A stretch of DNA of 64,000 bases from Pseudomonadota bacterium. Lineage in GTDB: Bacteria; Pseudomonadota; Gammaproteobacteria; Burkholderiales; Burkholderiaceae_C. Under the pieces are notes generated by a model that made no database searches, was not told where the DNA came from, and worked only from the letters and a program-made list of their open reading frames with translations. The translations under genes were made by a program, and so were the position numbers. Below, piece by piece: positions 42,606-51,311 of this stretch. Where the stretch lies: assembly GCA_023387335.1 (NCBI GenBank), contig JAEWIF010000019.1:1-64000 (forward strand), in the 5' to 3' direction. How positions within the stretch are numbered: the stretch's first letter is position 1; every line of letters starts with the position of its first letter.

Positions 42606-43619
42606 ATGCCATCCATCCAGCTTGTCGACGTGACGAAGCGCTGGGGCGCCGCCACTGCGCTGGAGGGCATCCGGCTGGACATCGCCCCGGGCAGCTTCTG
42701 CGTCCTCCTGGGCCCCTCCGGCTGCGGCAAGTCGACCACCTTGCGCATCATCGCGGGGCTGGAGAGCGCCGACAGCGGGCAGGTGCTGATCGACGGCCGT
42801 GATGTCACGCAGCTGCCACCCTCGCAGCGGAACATCGCCATGGTGTTCCAGAACTACGCGCTGTTCCCGCACCTGAGCGTCGCCGACAACATCACGTTCG
42901 GACTGTCCGTGCGCAAGGTGCCCGCGGCCGAGGCCGCCCGCCGCCTGGGCGAGACGGCGGAGATCCTGGGCCTGTCGGCGCTGCTCGATCGCAAGCCCTC
43001 CCAGCTCTCGGGCGGGCAACAGCAACGCGTCGCGCTCGGCCGCGCGCTGGTGGCGCAGGCCAAGGTGTGCCTGATGGACGAGCCGCTGTCGAACCTGGAC
43101 GCCCAGCTGCGGCAGGAGATGCGCACCGAGCTGCGGCAACTGCAGCAGCGGCTCGGGCTCACGCTGGTCTACGTCACGCACGACCAGGCCGAGGCCATGA
43201 GCATGGCCGACCAGGTGGTGCTGCTGAACAAGGGCCGCATCGAGCAAGCCGCCACGCCGCGCTCCCTGTACGCGAGGCCCGCCACCACCTTCGCGGCCAC
43301 GTTCATCGGCACCCCCGCCATGAACCTGCTGCGCCTGGACGGCGACCGCGTGGCCGGCAGCGACATCCCCGCCGGGCGCCCCGGGCACTGGCTGGGCGTC
43401 CGGCCCGAGGAAGTCAGGCTCGGCGGGCGGGTGCCCGCCGCCGTGCGCGACATCGAGTACCTCGGCGCCGACCTCATCCTCCATTGCAGCGTGGGCAGCG
43501 AAACGCTCACCGTCCGCACCGGCGGCCAGGCCGAATTCGCCGTAGGCAACGAAGTGATGCTGGAGTGGCCGCCCGCGGGCACCCATTACTTCGATGCGGG
43601 CGGCCACAGGCTGGCCTGA
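42606..43619 (+). CDS. UgpC/MalK-type ABC ATP-binding protein
   Basis: A 337-residue ATPase of the carbohydrate-uptake CUT1 family. Walker A is GPSGCGKST, the Q-loop is VFQNYALFPHLSV, the signature is LSGGQQQRVALGRAL and Walker B is CLMDEPLSNLDA. A C-terminal MalK-type TOBE regulatory domain covers about residues 240-337. It starts the second importer operon, 105 bases after the preceding permease. Order and neighbours indicate a glycerol-phosphate or related organophosphate substrate. Confidence 0.88.
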   Translation: MPSIQLVDVTKRWGAATALEGIRLDIAPGSFCVLLGPSGCGKSTTLRIIAGLESADSGQVLIDGRDVTQLPPSQRNIAMVFQNYALFPHLSVADNITFGLSVRKVPAAEAARRLGETAEILGLSALLDRKPSQLSGGQQQRVALGRALVAQAKVCLMDEPLSNLDAQLRQEMRTELRQLQQRLGLTLVYVTHDQAEAMSMADQVVLLNKGRIEQAATPRSLYARPATTFAATFIGTPAMNLLRLDGDRVAGSDIPAGRPGHWLGVRPEEVRLGGRVPAAVRDIEYLGADLILHCSVGSETLTVRTGGQAEFAVGNEVMLEWPPAGTHYFDAGGHRLA

Positions 43620-43656
43620 GAGCGCTTCCTGCAACAACAACGAAGGAGAGACAGCC

Positions 43657-44946
43657 ATGCAACGCAAGAACTTCAATCGCCTCCTGCTGGCCGCCGCCGC
43701 GGCCGCGGCCTTCGGCTCGACCGCCGCACAGGCGCAGACCACGGAGATCTCGTTCTTCTACCCGGTGGCCGTGGGCGGCGCCATCGCCAAGACCATCGAC
43801 GGGTTCGCCGCCGACTTCACGAAGGCCAACCCCGGCATCAAGGTCAATCCGATCTACGCGGGCACCTACCAGGAAACCATCGTCAAGGCGCTGACGGCCC
43901 ACAAGTCCGGCACGCCGCCGGTGACGTCGGTGCTGCTGTCCACCGACATGTTCACGCTGATCGATGAGGACGCGATCGTCCCGATCGACAACTTCGTGAA
44001 GACCGCCGACGACAAGGCCTGGCTGGACAGCTTCTATCCGGCCTTCATGATGAACAGCCGCACCGGCGGCAAGACCTGGGGCGTGCCCTTCCAGCGCTCC
44101 ACCGTGGTGATGTACTACAACAAGGAGTTGTTCAAGGAAGCCGGGCTCGACCCGAACAAGCCGCCGCAGACCTGGGCGGAACTGAAGGAAGCCGCTACGA
44201 AGCTGACGAAGAAGGATGCGGGCGGCAAGGTCACGCAGTGGGGCGTGCAGATCCCTTCGAGCGGCTTCCCCTACTGGCTGTTCCAGACCCTCACTACCAC
44301 CAACGGCGCGATCCTGGCCAACGAGGCGGGCACGCAAGTCAAGTTCGACGATCCGAAGGTGATCGAGGCGCTGCAGTACTGGGTCGACCTGGGCAAGGCC
44401 GGCATCCACCCGCCCGGCGTGGTGGAGTGGGGCACCACGCCCAAGGACTTCTTCGAGAAGAAGGTCGCGATGATGTACACGACCACGGGCAACCTCACCA
44501 ACGTGAAGAACAACGCCAAGTTCGACTTCGGCGTGGCCATGATCCCCGGCAACCAGCGCAAGGGCTCGCCCACCGGCGGCGGCAACTTCTTCATCTTCAA
44601 GAAGGCATCGCCGGCGCAGCAGGAAGCGGCCTTCAAGTTCATCAAGTGGGTGACCCAGCCCGAGCGCGCCGCGCAGTGGAGCATGGACACCGGCTACGTC
44701 GCGGTTTCCGAGTCCGCCTACGGCACCGACACGCTGCGCAAGTACGGCCGCGACTTCCCGGCCGCGCTGGTGGCCCGCGACCAGCTGAAGGTGTCGGTGG
44801 CGGAGTTCTCCACGCACGACAACCAGCGCGTGACCAAGGCGCTCAACGACGGCCTGCAGGCCGCGCTGACCGGCACCAAGTCGCCGGCCCAGGCCATGCA
44901 GGACGCGCAGCGCGAAGCCGACCGCATCCTGCGCTCGTACAAGTGA
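43657..44946 (+). CDS. UgpB-type ABC substrate-binding protein
   Basis: A 429-residue extracellular solute-binding protein family 1 member. The signal peptide ends near STAAQAQ. The mature domain has ISFFYPVAVGG, NPIYAGTYQETIVKAL, WGVPFQRSTVVMYYNKELF and GGGNFFIFKKAS, which resemble glycerol-3-phosphate-binding UgpB. AGGAGAGA precedes the ATG. Its stop overlaps the first permease gene (GTGA). Confidence 0.87.
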   Translation: MQRKNFNRLLLAAAAAAAFGSTAAQAQTTEISFFYPVAVGGAIAKTIDGFAADFTKANPGIKVNPIYAGTYQETIVKALTAHKSGTPPVTSVLLSTDMFTLIDEDAIVPIDNFVKTADDKAWLDSFYPAFMMNSRTGGKTWGVPFQRSTVVMYYNKELFKEAGLDPNKPPQTWAELKEAATKLTKKDAGGKVTQWGVQIPSSGFPYWLFQTLTTTNGAILANEAGTQVKFDDPKVIEALQYWVDLGKAGIHPPGVVEWGTTPKDFFEKKVAMMYTTTGNLTNVKNNAKFDFGVAMIPGNQRKGSPTGGGNFFIFKKASPAQQEAAFKFIKWVTQPERAAQWSMDTGYVAVSESAYGTDTLRKYGRDFPAALVARDQLKVSVAEFSTHDNQRVTKALNDGLQAALTGTKSPAQAMQDAQREADRILRSYK

Positions 44947-45845
44947 AGCGGCGGCGGGGCGAAAGCGCCGCCGGCGGCAGCCCGTCGGCCATCCACGCCT
45001 GGCTGCTGCTGCTGCCCGCGCTGCTGCTGCTGGGGGCTTTCACCCACTGGCCGACGGTCGCGACCCTCGTCGACAGCCTTCACTCCACGCCCCGGGGCTC
45101 CCGCGCCGGCGTGTGGGTGGGTGCCGAGAACTACCAGGCGATGGCCGCGGACCCGGTGTTCTGGAAGGCCGTCGTCAACAACCTGTGGTTCGCCTCCGCC
45201 ACCATCCCGCTATCGATCGCGCTGGCCCTCGTCATGGCCCTGTGGGTCAACGAGCGCATCGCCGGCCGCGCGTTCCTGCGCATGGCCTACTTCACGCCCA
45301 CGGTGCTGCCGATGATCGCGGTGGCCAACATCTGGCTGTTCTTCTACACGCCGCAGTACGGCCTGCTGGAGCAGGCGACCGCCGCGCTCGGCCTGCCCTC
45401 GCACAACTGGCTGGGCGACCAGCGCACGGCGCTCGGCTGCGTGACGCTGGTGGCGGTCTGGAAGGAGGCGGGCTTCTTCATGATCTTCTACCTGGCCGCT
45501 TTGCAGACGCTCAACCCGAGCCTGCGCGAGGCCGCGGCGATCGAGGGCGCGTCGCGCTGGTACTTCTTCCGGCGCGTGCAATGGCCGCTGCTCATGCCCA
45601 CCACGCTGTTCGTGCTGGTCAACGCCGTCATCAACGCCTTCCGCATGGTCGACCACATCTTCGTGCTGACGCGCGGCGGCCCCGACAACGCCTCCACCCT
45701 GCTGCTCTACCACCTGTACGAGGTCGGCTTCAAGTTCTGGGACACGGCCTATGCCGCCGCGCTCACCGTGCTGCTGGTGGCCGTGCTGGCGAGCGTGGCG
45801 CTGTTCCAGTTCTTCGTGCTCGACAGGCGGGTGCACTACCGATGA
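44943..45845 (+). CDS. UgpA-type ABC permease
   Basis: A 300-residue permease with six helices and the CUT1 coupling motif EAAAIEGASRWYFFRRVQWP (about residues 195-215). The GTG start overlaps the binding-protein stop, and the end overlaps the second permease start. No regulator gene is attached to the operon. Confidence 0.9.
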   Translation: MKRRRGESAAGGSPSAIHAWLLLLPALLLLGAFTHWPTVATLVDSLHSTPRGSRAGVWVGAENYQAMAADPVFWKAVVNNLWFASATIPLSIALALVMALWVNERIAGRAFLRMAYFTPTVLPMIAVANIWLFFYTPQYGLLEQATAALGLPSHNWLGDQRTALGCVTLVAVWKEAGFFMIFYLAALQTLNPSLREAAAIEGASRWYFFRRVQWPLLMPTTLFVLVNAVINAFRMVDHIFVLTRGGPDNASTLLLYHLYEVGFKFWDTAYAAALTVLLVAVLASVALFQFFVLDRRVHYR

Positions 45846-46675
45846 AGCAAGCCGACCGGCGCCTGGCCTACAACGACCCGACGGCCCTCGACACGCTGGC
45901 CGCCTGGCTGCTGGCGCTGCTGTGGATCCTGCCGCTGGCCTATGCGACGTGGACCGCGTTCCACGCCCCCGAATACTCCACCCGCTTCACGCCGATGGCG
46001 CCGCTGACGCTGGACAACTTCGCGCGTGCCTGGGACGCCGCGCCCTTCGCCCGCTACTTCCTCAACACCGGCCTGCTGGTGCTGATGATCCTGGCGGTGC
46101 AGCTGGTGGTGGCCACTCTCGCGGCCTATGCCTTCGCCCGGTTCGAGTTCCGCGGCCGGAACGTGGCGTTCTCGCTGGTGCTGGTGCAGCTGATGATCAT
46201 GCCGGACATCCTGCTGGTGGAGAACTACAGGACGATGGCGGCCCTGGGCCTGGTCGACACCCTGCTGGCCATCGGCCTGCCCTATTTCGCTTCGGCTTTC
46301 GCGATCTTCCTGCTGCGGCAGACCTTCATGGGCATCCCGAAGGAGCTGGACGAGGCGGCGCGGGTCGAAGGCGCCAGCTCGCTGCAGACGCTGTGGCGCG
46401 TGTACGTCCCGCTGGCCCGTCCCGTGTACACCGCATTCGCCCTCGTGTCGGTCAGCTTCCACTGGAACAACTTCCTGTGGCCGCTGATCATCACCAACAG
46501 CGTCAACGCGCGGCCCCTGACCGTCGGGCTGCAGGTGTTCTCCTCGCCCGACCAGGGCGTGGACTGGTCCGTCATCACGGCCGCGACGCTCATGACCTCG
46601 GGACCGCTGCTGGTCGGCTTCCTGCTGTTCCAGCGCCAGTTCGTGCAGAGCTTCATGCGCGCGGGCATCAAGTAG
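45842..46675 (+). CDS. UgpE-type ABC permease
   Basis: A 277-residue permease with six helices and the coupling motif EAARVEGASSLQTLWRVYVP. It overlaps the UgpA-type gene by ATGA. The long periplasmic stretch AFHAPEYSTRFTPMAPLTLDNF is typical of the second CUT1 permease. It lies five bases before the phosphatase-family gene. Confidence 0.9.
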   Translation: MKQADRRLAYNDPTALDTLAAWLLALLWILPLAYATWTAFHAPEYSTRFTPMAPLTLDNFARAWDAAPFARYFLNTGLLVLMILAVQLVVATLAAYAFARFEFRGRNVAFSLVLVQLMIMPDILLVENYRTMAALGLVDTLLAIGLPYFASAFAIFLLRQTFMGIPKELDEAARVEGASSLQTLWRVYVPLARPVYTAFALVSVSFHWNNFLWPLIITNSVNARPLTVGLQVFSSPDQGVDWSVITAATLMTSGPLLVGFLLFQRQFVQSFMRAGIK

Positions 46676-46680
46676 GTCCT

Positions 46681-47526
46681 ATGCAACTCGTCACCTGGAA
46701 CACGCAGTGGTGCTGCGGACTCGACGGAATCGTCAGCCCCCGCCGCATCGTCGAGGGCGCGCGCAGGCTGGGCGACTTCGACGTTCTGTGCCTGCAGGAG
46801 ATCGCGGTCAACTATCCCGGGCTTTCCGGCGACGCCGGCCACGACCAGCCGGCGCTCCTGCAGGAGCTGCTGCCGGGATTCCAGTGCTTCTTCGGCGCCG
46901 CCGTCGACGAGTTCGACGCGAAGGGCGAGCGCCGGCGCTTCGGCAACCTGATCGCCACCCGCCTGCCGGTGGTGCAGGTACAGCACCATCCACTGCCCTA
47001 TCCGGCGGACGCCGGCGTGCGCAGCATGCCGCGCATGTGCACCGTGGTGACGGTGGTGGATCCGGTGCTGGGCCCGGTGCGCCTGATGACGACGCACCTG
47101 GAGTTCTATTCCAAGCGGCAGCGCATGGCGCAGGCGCGCGCACTGCGCGAACTCCATCTGCAGTACGTCGCGCAAGCCGGCGCTCCGCCCGAACCCAGCG
47201 ACGACGGCTCGCCGTTCCAGACCAAGGTGCACACCGCGAACGCCATCCTGTGCGGCGACTTCAATCTCGAAGCGCATGAACCGGAGTACGCGCGGATCAC
47301 GGAGGAGTCGGACCAGGGAACCCTCCGGGACAGCTGGCGGCTGCTGCACGGCTCGCAACCGCATCCGCCCACCTTCCGCCTCTACGACCGCCGCTACGGT
47401 CCCGAGCCGGTCGCATGCGACTTCGTGTTCGTCAGCGACGGGTTGAAGGGGCGCGTGGAGGACTTCCAGGTCGATTCGACCGTGAAGGACTCGGATCACC
47501 AACCGGTGCTGGTGCGTCTCGGCTGA
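46681..47526 (+). CDS. endonuclease/exonuclease/phosphatase-family protein
   Basis: A 281-residue metal-dependent phosphodiesterase fold without a signal peptide. It has the EEP motifs TWNTQW at the N-terminus, LQEI (about residue 40, metal-binding Glu), TTHLEFYS, CGDFN and SDHQP near the end. The family covers nucleases, sphingomyelinases and phosphodiesterases. It starts five bases after the permease, so it is part of the importer operon. There it could hydrolyse an imported phosphodiester, the role played by UgpQ in enteric bacteria. Confidence 0.82.
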   Translation: MQLVTWNTQWCCGLDGIVSPRRIVEGARRLGDFDVLCLQEIAVNYPGLSGDAGHDQPALLQELLPGFQCFFGAAVDEFDAKGERRRFGNLIATRLPVVQVQHHPLPYPADAGVRSMPRMCTVVTVVDPVLGPVRLMTTHLEFYSKRQRMAQARALRELHLQYVAQAGAPPEPSDDGSPFQTKVHTANAILCGDFNLEAHEPEYARITEESDQGTLRDSWRLLHGSQPHPPTFRLYDRRYGPEPVACDFVFVSDGLKGRVEDFQVDSTVKDSDHQPVLVRLG

Positions 47527-47542
47527 CGCTCCCCGGCGGGCT

Positions 47543-48166
47543 TCAGGCCACGAGCCGGTTCACCGCGCTCACGATCCGGCTGGCCGAGCTGAACGCGGGC
47601 ACCATGAGCCAGCGGTTCAGCGCGTCGTTGCCCGCCCGGACCATGCCGGTGTGGGTGCGCAGGTCGCCGTCGGCGACCGGGTCGCTGTCGAAGAAGCCCA
47701 GCTCGCGCCGCAGCAGGTCCATGTCGCGGGGCATGCCGGTCAGGTAGGTCCAACCGGACTGGACGCCGTAGCGCCGCATGTAGTCGCGCAACGCCCGCGC
47801 ATCGTCGAACTGCGGCTGCAGGGTCATCGAGTACATGAAGACGTCGCGGCCCAGCCGGGGCGCGAGCGCCTGCTGGACCTGCAGCAGGTTGGCGGTGCTG
47901 ATCGGGCAGATGCCCGTGCACACCGTGTACATCATGTTGAAGACGACCGTCCTGCCGCGGACCAGGTCGTCGTAGAAGCGCACGGTCCTGCCGTCGTGCG
48001 TGATGACGGGCACGTTGGAGAAGTGCGGCTCCGTCGCGGGCCGGCGCTGCGACGCCACCGCCGTGCCGGCCAGCGCGGGCGCCGCCAGGGCGCCGCCTGC
48101 CCATCGCAACCAGTCGCGCCTGGCCCCGGACGCCTGCCGCTCGGGAATCGTTCGATCGGATCGCAT
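47543..48166 (-). CDS. SCO1/SenC-family copper protein
   Basis: A 207-residue thioredoxin-fold protein with an N-terminal signal/anchor (RRDWLRWAGGALAAPALAG). The copper-binding motif VCTGICP gives Cys83 and Cys87, and the distal histidine lies in RTHTGM. SCO proteins deliver copper to CuA of cytochrome oxidase or act as thiol reductants. Here the gene follows a multicopper oxidase by 13 bases, so it may metallate that enzyme. AGGAG seven bases upstream fixes ATG 48166. Confidence 0.88.
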   Translation of the reverse strand: MRSDRTIPERQASGARRDWLRWAGGALAAPALAGTAVASQRRPATEPHFSNVPVITHDGRTVRFYDDLVRGRTVVFNMMYTVCTGICPISTANLLQVQQALAPRLGRDVFMYSMTLQPQFDDARALRDYMRRYGVQSGWTYLTGMPRDMDLLRRELGFFDSDPVADGDLRTHTGMVRAGNDALNRWLMVPAFSSASRIVSAVNRLVA

Positions 48167-48179
48167 GGCGGTCTCCTGG

Positions 48180-49916
48180 TCAGCGCTTGACGTCGAACCG
48201 GACCATCATGTCGTGGTCCTCGTGGATCAGGTTGTGGCAGTGCATGACGTACCGGCCCTCGAAGTCGCGGAAGCGGATGAAGATCCGCACCTCCTCGCCC
48301 GGGTTCAGCACGAAGACGTCCTTGCGCCCGCGCTCGTGCGGCGGCGGCGGCTTGCCGTTGCGCGACAGGATGCGGCCTTCCTCCATGTGGATGTGGACCG
48401 GGTGGTGCCAGCTGCCCTTGCCCTTGAGGCGCCAGATCTCCGCGGTGCCGCACTTCACGGTGGCCGCCGGCCGGGTCTCGTCGAAGATCCTGCCGTTGAC
48501 CGTCCACACGTCGTTCTCGCGATCGAATTCCCAGGTCCTTTCCCTGACGGCCTCGCGCGTCGAGAACTCGGGCAGCTCGCGCAAGGTGTCGGGCACGCGG
48601 CTCTCGTCGGGATACGGCGCATCGCCGTCGATGTCGAAGCGCAGGATCTGCGTGCCCGTCGCGGCCAGCAGGCCGTCGGCACCGCGGACGTTGGTCAGTG
48701 AGCCTTCCGGCCCGCGGCCGTCGGTCTGGATCAGTCGGTTGACCAGGTAGAGCCTGGTGCCGACCGGGTAGGCCGAGAAATCGACCACGATGTCGCCTCT
48801 CTCGGCGGGGGCCAGGGCCAGCTTGCGCTCGCCGCGCAGCGGCGCGGGCAGCAGGTTGCCGTCGTTGGCGATGTAGTCGAAGCCCTGGTTCGCGCCGGAC
48901 GACGTGCAGAGGTAGAACTCGTAGAAGCGCGTCACCCCGGCGTTCAGGAGGCGGAAGCGGTACTTGCGGCGCTCCACCTTGAAGTACGGCGAGACCTTGC
49001 CGTTGACGCAGAACACGTTGCCCAGGTGGCCGTCGTTCTCGAACTGGTCGTACCGCAGCCAGCCGCTGGCATCGATCCGCGGGTCGGTGAACATCAGCGG
49101 CACGTCGTACCGTCCGACGCCGCTGGGCAGCCCCAGGGCCGGCGCGGGGTCCTTCTCGTTGCCGGTGTCGAGCTCGTCGAACAGCAGGTAGAAGCCCGCC
49201 AGGCCGCGGTACACGTTGGGCGCCGTGAAGTACAGGCAGTGGTCGTGGTACCAGAGGGTCCCCAGCGACTCGCGCGTGTCCCCGTCCGTCGCCTTGTACC
49301 GCTCGTCGTCCATGCCCGCGTAGCAGTGCGGATAGTGGTGGTCGCGGAAGCTGCCGATCGGCGCGCCGGCCCAGCGCGGGTAGAAGTCGCTCGGGAACCC
49401 GTCGCTCGGCGACGCGCAGTGCAGGTTGTGCAGGTGCGTGGAGATCTGGGGCGCGCCGGGCCCGTGCGCGTCGGGCAGCAGGTTGTTGCGGATGCGCACG
49501 AGGGTCGGCGTCCCGTAGTGCTCCACGAAGGTCGGGCCGGGGAAGATGCGGTCGTAGCCCCAGATGGTCTGCGTCGGCAGCTCCGGGTGGAACGAATGCT
49601 GGCCGGCGCCGACGTCCAGCTCGTAGACCTTCTTCGGCAGGTGGTCGGTCCATCGCTGGTGGGCGTCGCGCTGCGCCTCGCCGGTGATCGCCAGCTCGCC
49701 GGGCGGCGGGTACAGCGGCGCCGCCAACGGCTGCTTGACGCTGCACATCGGCAGCGGCACGACGAAGGGGGTCACCCGTCGCGGGCGCACGTCCTTCGCG
49801 ACCGCCGGCGAGGACAGCTGCGCGGACGTGAGCGCCGCCGTGGTGCCGGCCAGCGCGGCCTGGAGCGAGCGGCGGCGGCCGGGGTCCTTCGGTTTCGGGG
49901 AATCACAGCTGGACAT
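48180..49916 (-). CDS. multicopper oxidase (bilirubin oxidase/CotA-like), Tat-exported
   Basis: A 578-residue periplasmic oxidase with a twin-arginine signal (GRRRSLQAAL). All four copper-binding His motifs are present: THLHNLH, WYHDHCLYF, HPVHIHMEE and MHCHNLIHEDHDMM. The last matches the T1/trinuclear motif of bilirubin oxidases, with axial Met. These enzymes oxidise phenols, metals or bilirubin-like compounds and reduce O2 to water. The true substrate cannot be told. GAGG stands nine bases before ATG 49916. Confidence 0.9.
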   Translation of the reverse strand: MSSCDSPKPKDPGRRRSLQAALAGTTAALTSAQLSSPAVAKDVRPRRVTPFVVPLPMCSVKQPLAAPLYPPPGELAITGEAQRDAHQRWTDHLPKKVYELDVGAGQHSFHPELPTQTIWGYDRIFPGPTFVEHYGTPTLVRIRNNLLPDAHGPGAPQISTHLHNLHCASPSDGFPSDFYPRWAGAPIGSFRDHHYPHCYAGMDDERYKATDGDTRESLGTLWYHDHCLYFTAPNVYRGLAGFYLLFDELDTGNEKDPAPALGLPSGVGRYDVPLMFTDPRIDASGWLRYDQFENDGHLGNVFCVNGKVSPYFKVERRKYRFRLLNAGVTRFYEFYLCTSSGANQGFDYIANDGNLLPAPLRGERKLALAPAERGDIVVDFSAYPVGTRLYLVNRLIQTDGRGPEGSLTNVRGADGLLAATGTQILRFDIDGDAPYPDESRVPDTLRELPEFSTREAVRERTWEFDRENDVWTVNGRIFDETRPAATVKCGTAEIWRLKGKGSWHHPVHIHMEEGRILSRNGKPPPPHERGRKDVFVLNPGEEVRIFIRFRDFEGRYVMHCHNLIHEDHDMMVRFDVKR

Positions 49917-50397
49917 GGGTGCGTCCTCGTCGGCGGGGGTGGGAGGGGCAACGCAGCGCGCGGCGGCGCGCAGCTGTCTCCGCGGGTCGCGATGACGACC
50001 TGCGTTTCGCTGGAACGGCTGTGTCAGCCGGTGAGAACGGCGGCGGCGCGGGGCCTCCACCGTCGCGCTAGCGCGCGAGATCGATCAACATCGAAGTCGC
50101 CGGCACGATGTGCCGTGTCGGGACACCGCCGGGCTTGCGGCAGCTGAACGAGAGTCCGAGCCAAGCGAAATTCTCATTGTTCGCGCCCCTGTTCGTGTCT
50201 CGGCCATTGACCGACAGAGTCAGCCATTCGCGCGTCGGGATTCCTCCATTCGCAACGTAGGAAGGAGCCGACCCTCAGCAGGAGGGGCATCCCGTCGGCG
50301 AAGCCGCCGCCGGCGATCTGAACTGGCACGGGAAAGCGCCAGGGGCCGCCGGTCGCTGCAGCGAGGAGCCAGGCCCGCCCCGACCGGGGCCGCGCCT
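49917..50397. other. intergenic region, nothing recognised
   Basis: Between the multicopper oxidase start and the glycine-zipper gene stop I see no supported gene. Long frames here are GC-driven. The oxidase promoter must lie in this stretch but no clear boxes stand out. Confidence 0.4.
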
Positions 50398-50913
50398 CTA
50401 GTCGTGATTCTTGTGCCAGCCGACCGCGCGGCCCGGGGGATGGCCCTTGCCCTTGTGCTTGCCTTTGTGCCGGCCCTCGCCATCGGCCTGCACGACCACG
50501 GCGCCGGGGACCGGCCGCGCAACGTGCGTCTGCACCGGATCCTTCTTGGTGAGCGACTTGCCGATTCCGGCTCCCACCGCTCCGCCGGCGCCGGCGCCGA
50601 CGACGGCTCCCGTGCTGCCGCCCAGCTTCTGGCCCACCGCGGCCCCGGCGCCGCCGCCCACGGCGCCGCCCACGATCGCGCCGGTCTTGCCCGACCCGGA
50701 GGTCGTCGCGGCCGCGCCGACGCCGCCGCCCAACGCACCCCCGATCACGGCTCCGTTCCTGCCGCCGACCTGGTTGCCGATCAGCGCACCCGCGGCTCCT
50801 CCGACTCCTCCGCCGAGCGCGGTCCCCACTTCACCGGCGGCGACACCCCCCGCTGCCGGCAGAAGGCACGCGAACGTGGATGCGATGGAGACAACTTTGA
50901 TGGCGCGTTTCAT
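50398..50913 (-). CDS. glycine-zipper envelope protein
   Basis: A 171-residue protein with a signal peptide (to about residue 26) followed by tandem glycine-zipper repeats with the pattern GxxxG/GGxxGA (for example GNQVGGRNGAVIGGALGGG). The C-terminal tail is Lys/His/Gly-rich (HKGKHKGKGH). Such YMGG/Gly-zipper proteins insert in or line the outer membrane or periplasm; their role is poorly defined. The His/Lys tail may bind metal or polyanions. Confidence 0.8.
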   Translation of the reverse strand: MKRAIKVVSIASTFACLLPAAGGVAAGEVGTALGGGVGGAAGALIGNQVGGRNGAVIGGALGGGVGAAATTSGSGKTGAIVGGAVGGGAGAAVGQKLGGSTGAVVGAGAGGAVGAGIGKSLTKKDPVQTHVARPVPGAVVVQADGEGRHKGKHKGKGHPPGRAVGWHKNHD

Positions 50914-51125
50914 GGTTTGAGCTTCTCAGGCGAATGGACGCGGATTCTAGGGATCCACTGAAGAGCTGGCGCAGGCGGATGTGCTTCAAGAGGTATCGCC
51001 GCGCCTGAAGCGGCGCAACAACACGGTCTTCCGTCCAGGACCGCTCGGCACCACGCCCCACCCGGCTGTCGGGAAAGCGCCGCGTCCCTTTCGGCTAGGC
51101 CGCGCGCTGCCCGGAAAATCCCTTC

Positions 51126-51296
51126 ATGAAAAGAATCTTCTCTCTCGCTGCGGGCGTCTGGTTCATCACGATGCTGGGCGGCTGCGCGGTGTACACGCCC
51201 TCCGGCTCGGTCGTCGTGGATCCGGGAGTCGCGCAAGTCCCGGCCGGTCGCGGCGGCTTCTGCCCTCCCGGGCAGGCCAAGAAGGGCAACTGCTGA
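51126..51296 (+). CDS. small lipoprotein, 56 residues
   Basis: A short gene of 57 codons including the stop. The product begins MKRIFSLAAG, has a lipobox LGGC with Cys20, and a mature part of 37 residues ending CPPGQAKKGNC. The two extra cysteines could form a disulfide. The CPPGQAKKG-N/H-C ending is seen in small lipoproteins of Proteobacteria, as far as I recall. A GGAA-like site stands about eight bases before the ATG. Confidence 0.75.
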   Translation: MKRIFSLAAGVWFITMLGGCAVYTPSGSVVVDPGVAQVPAGRGGFCPPGQAKKGNC

Positions 51297-51311
51297 GCGG
51301 CCCGGGTCCGG

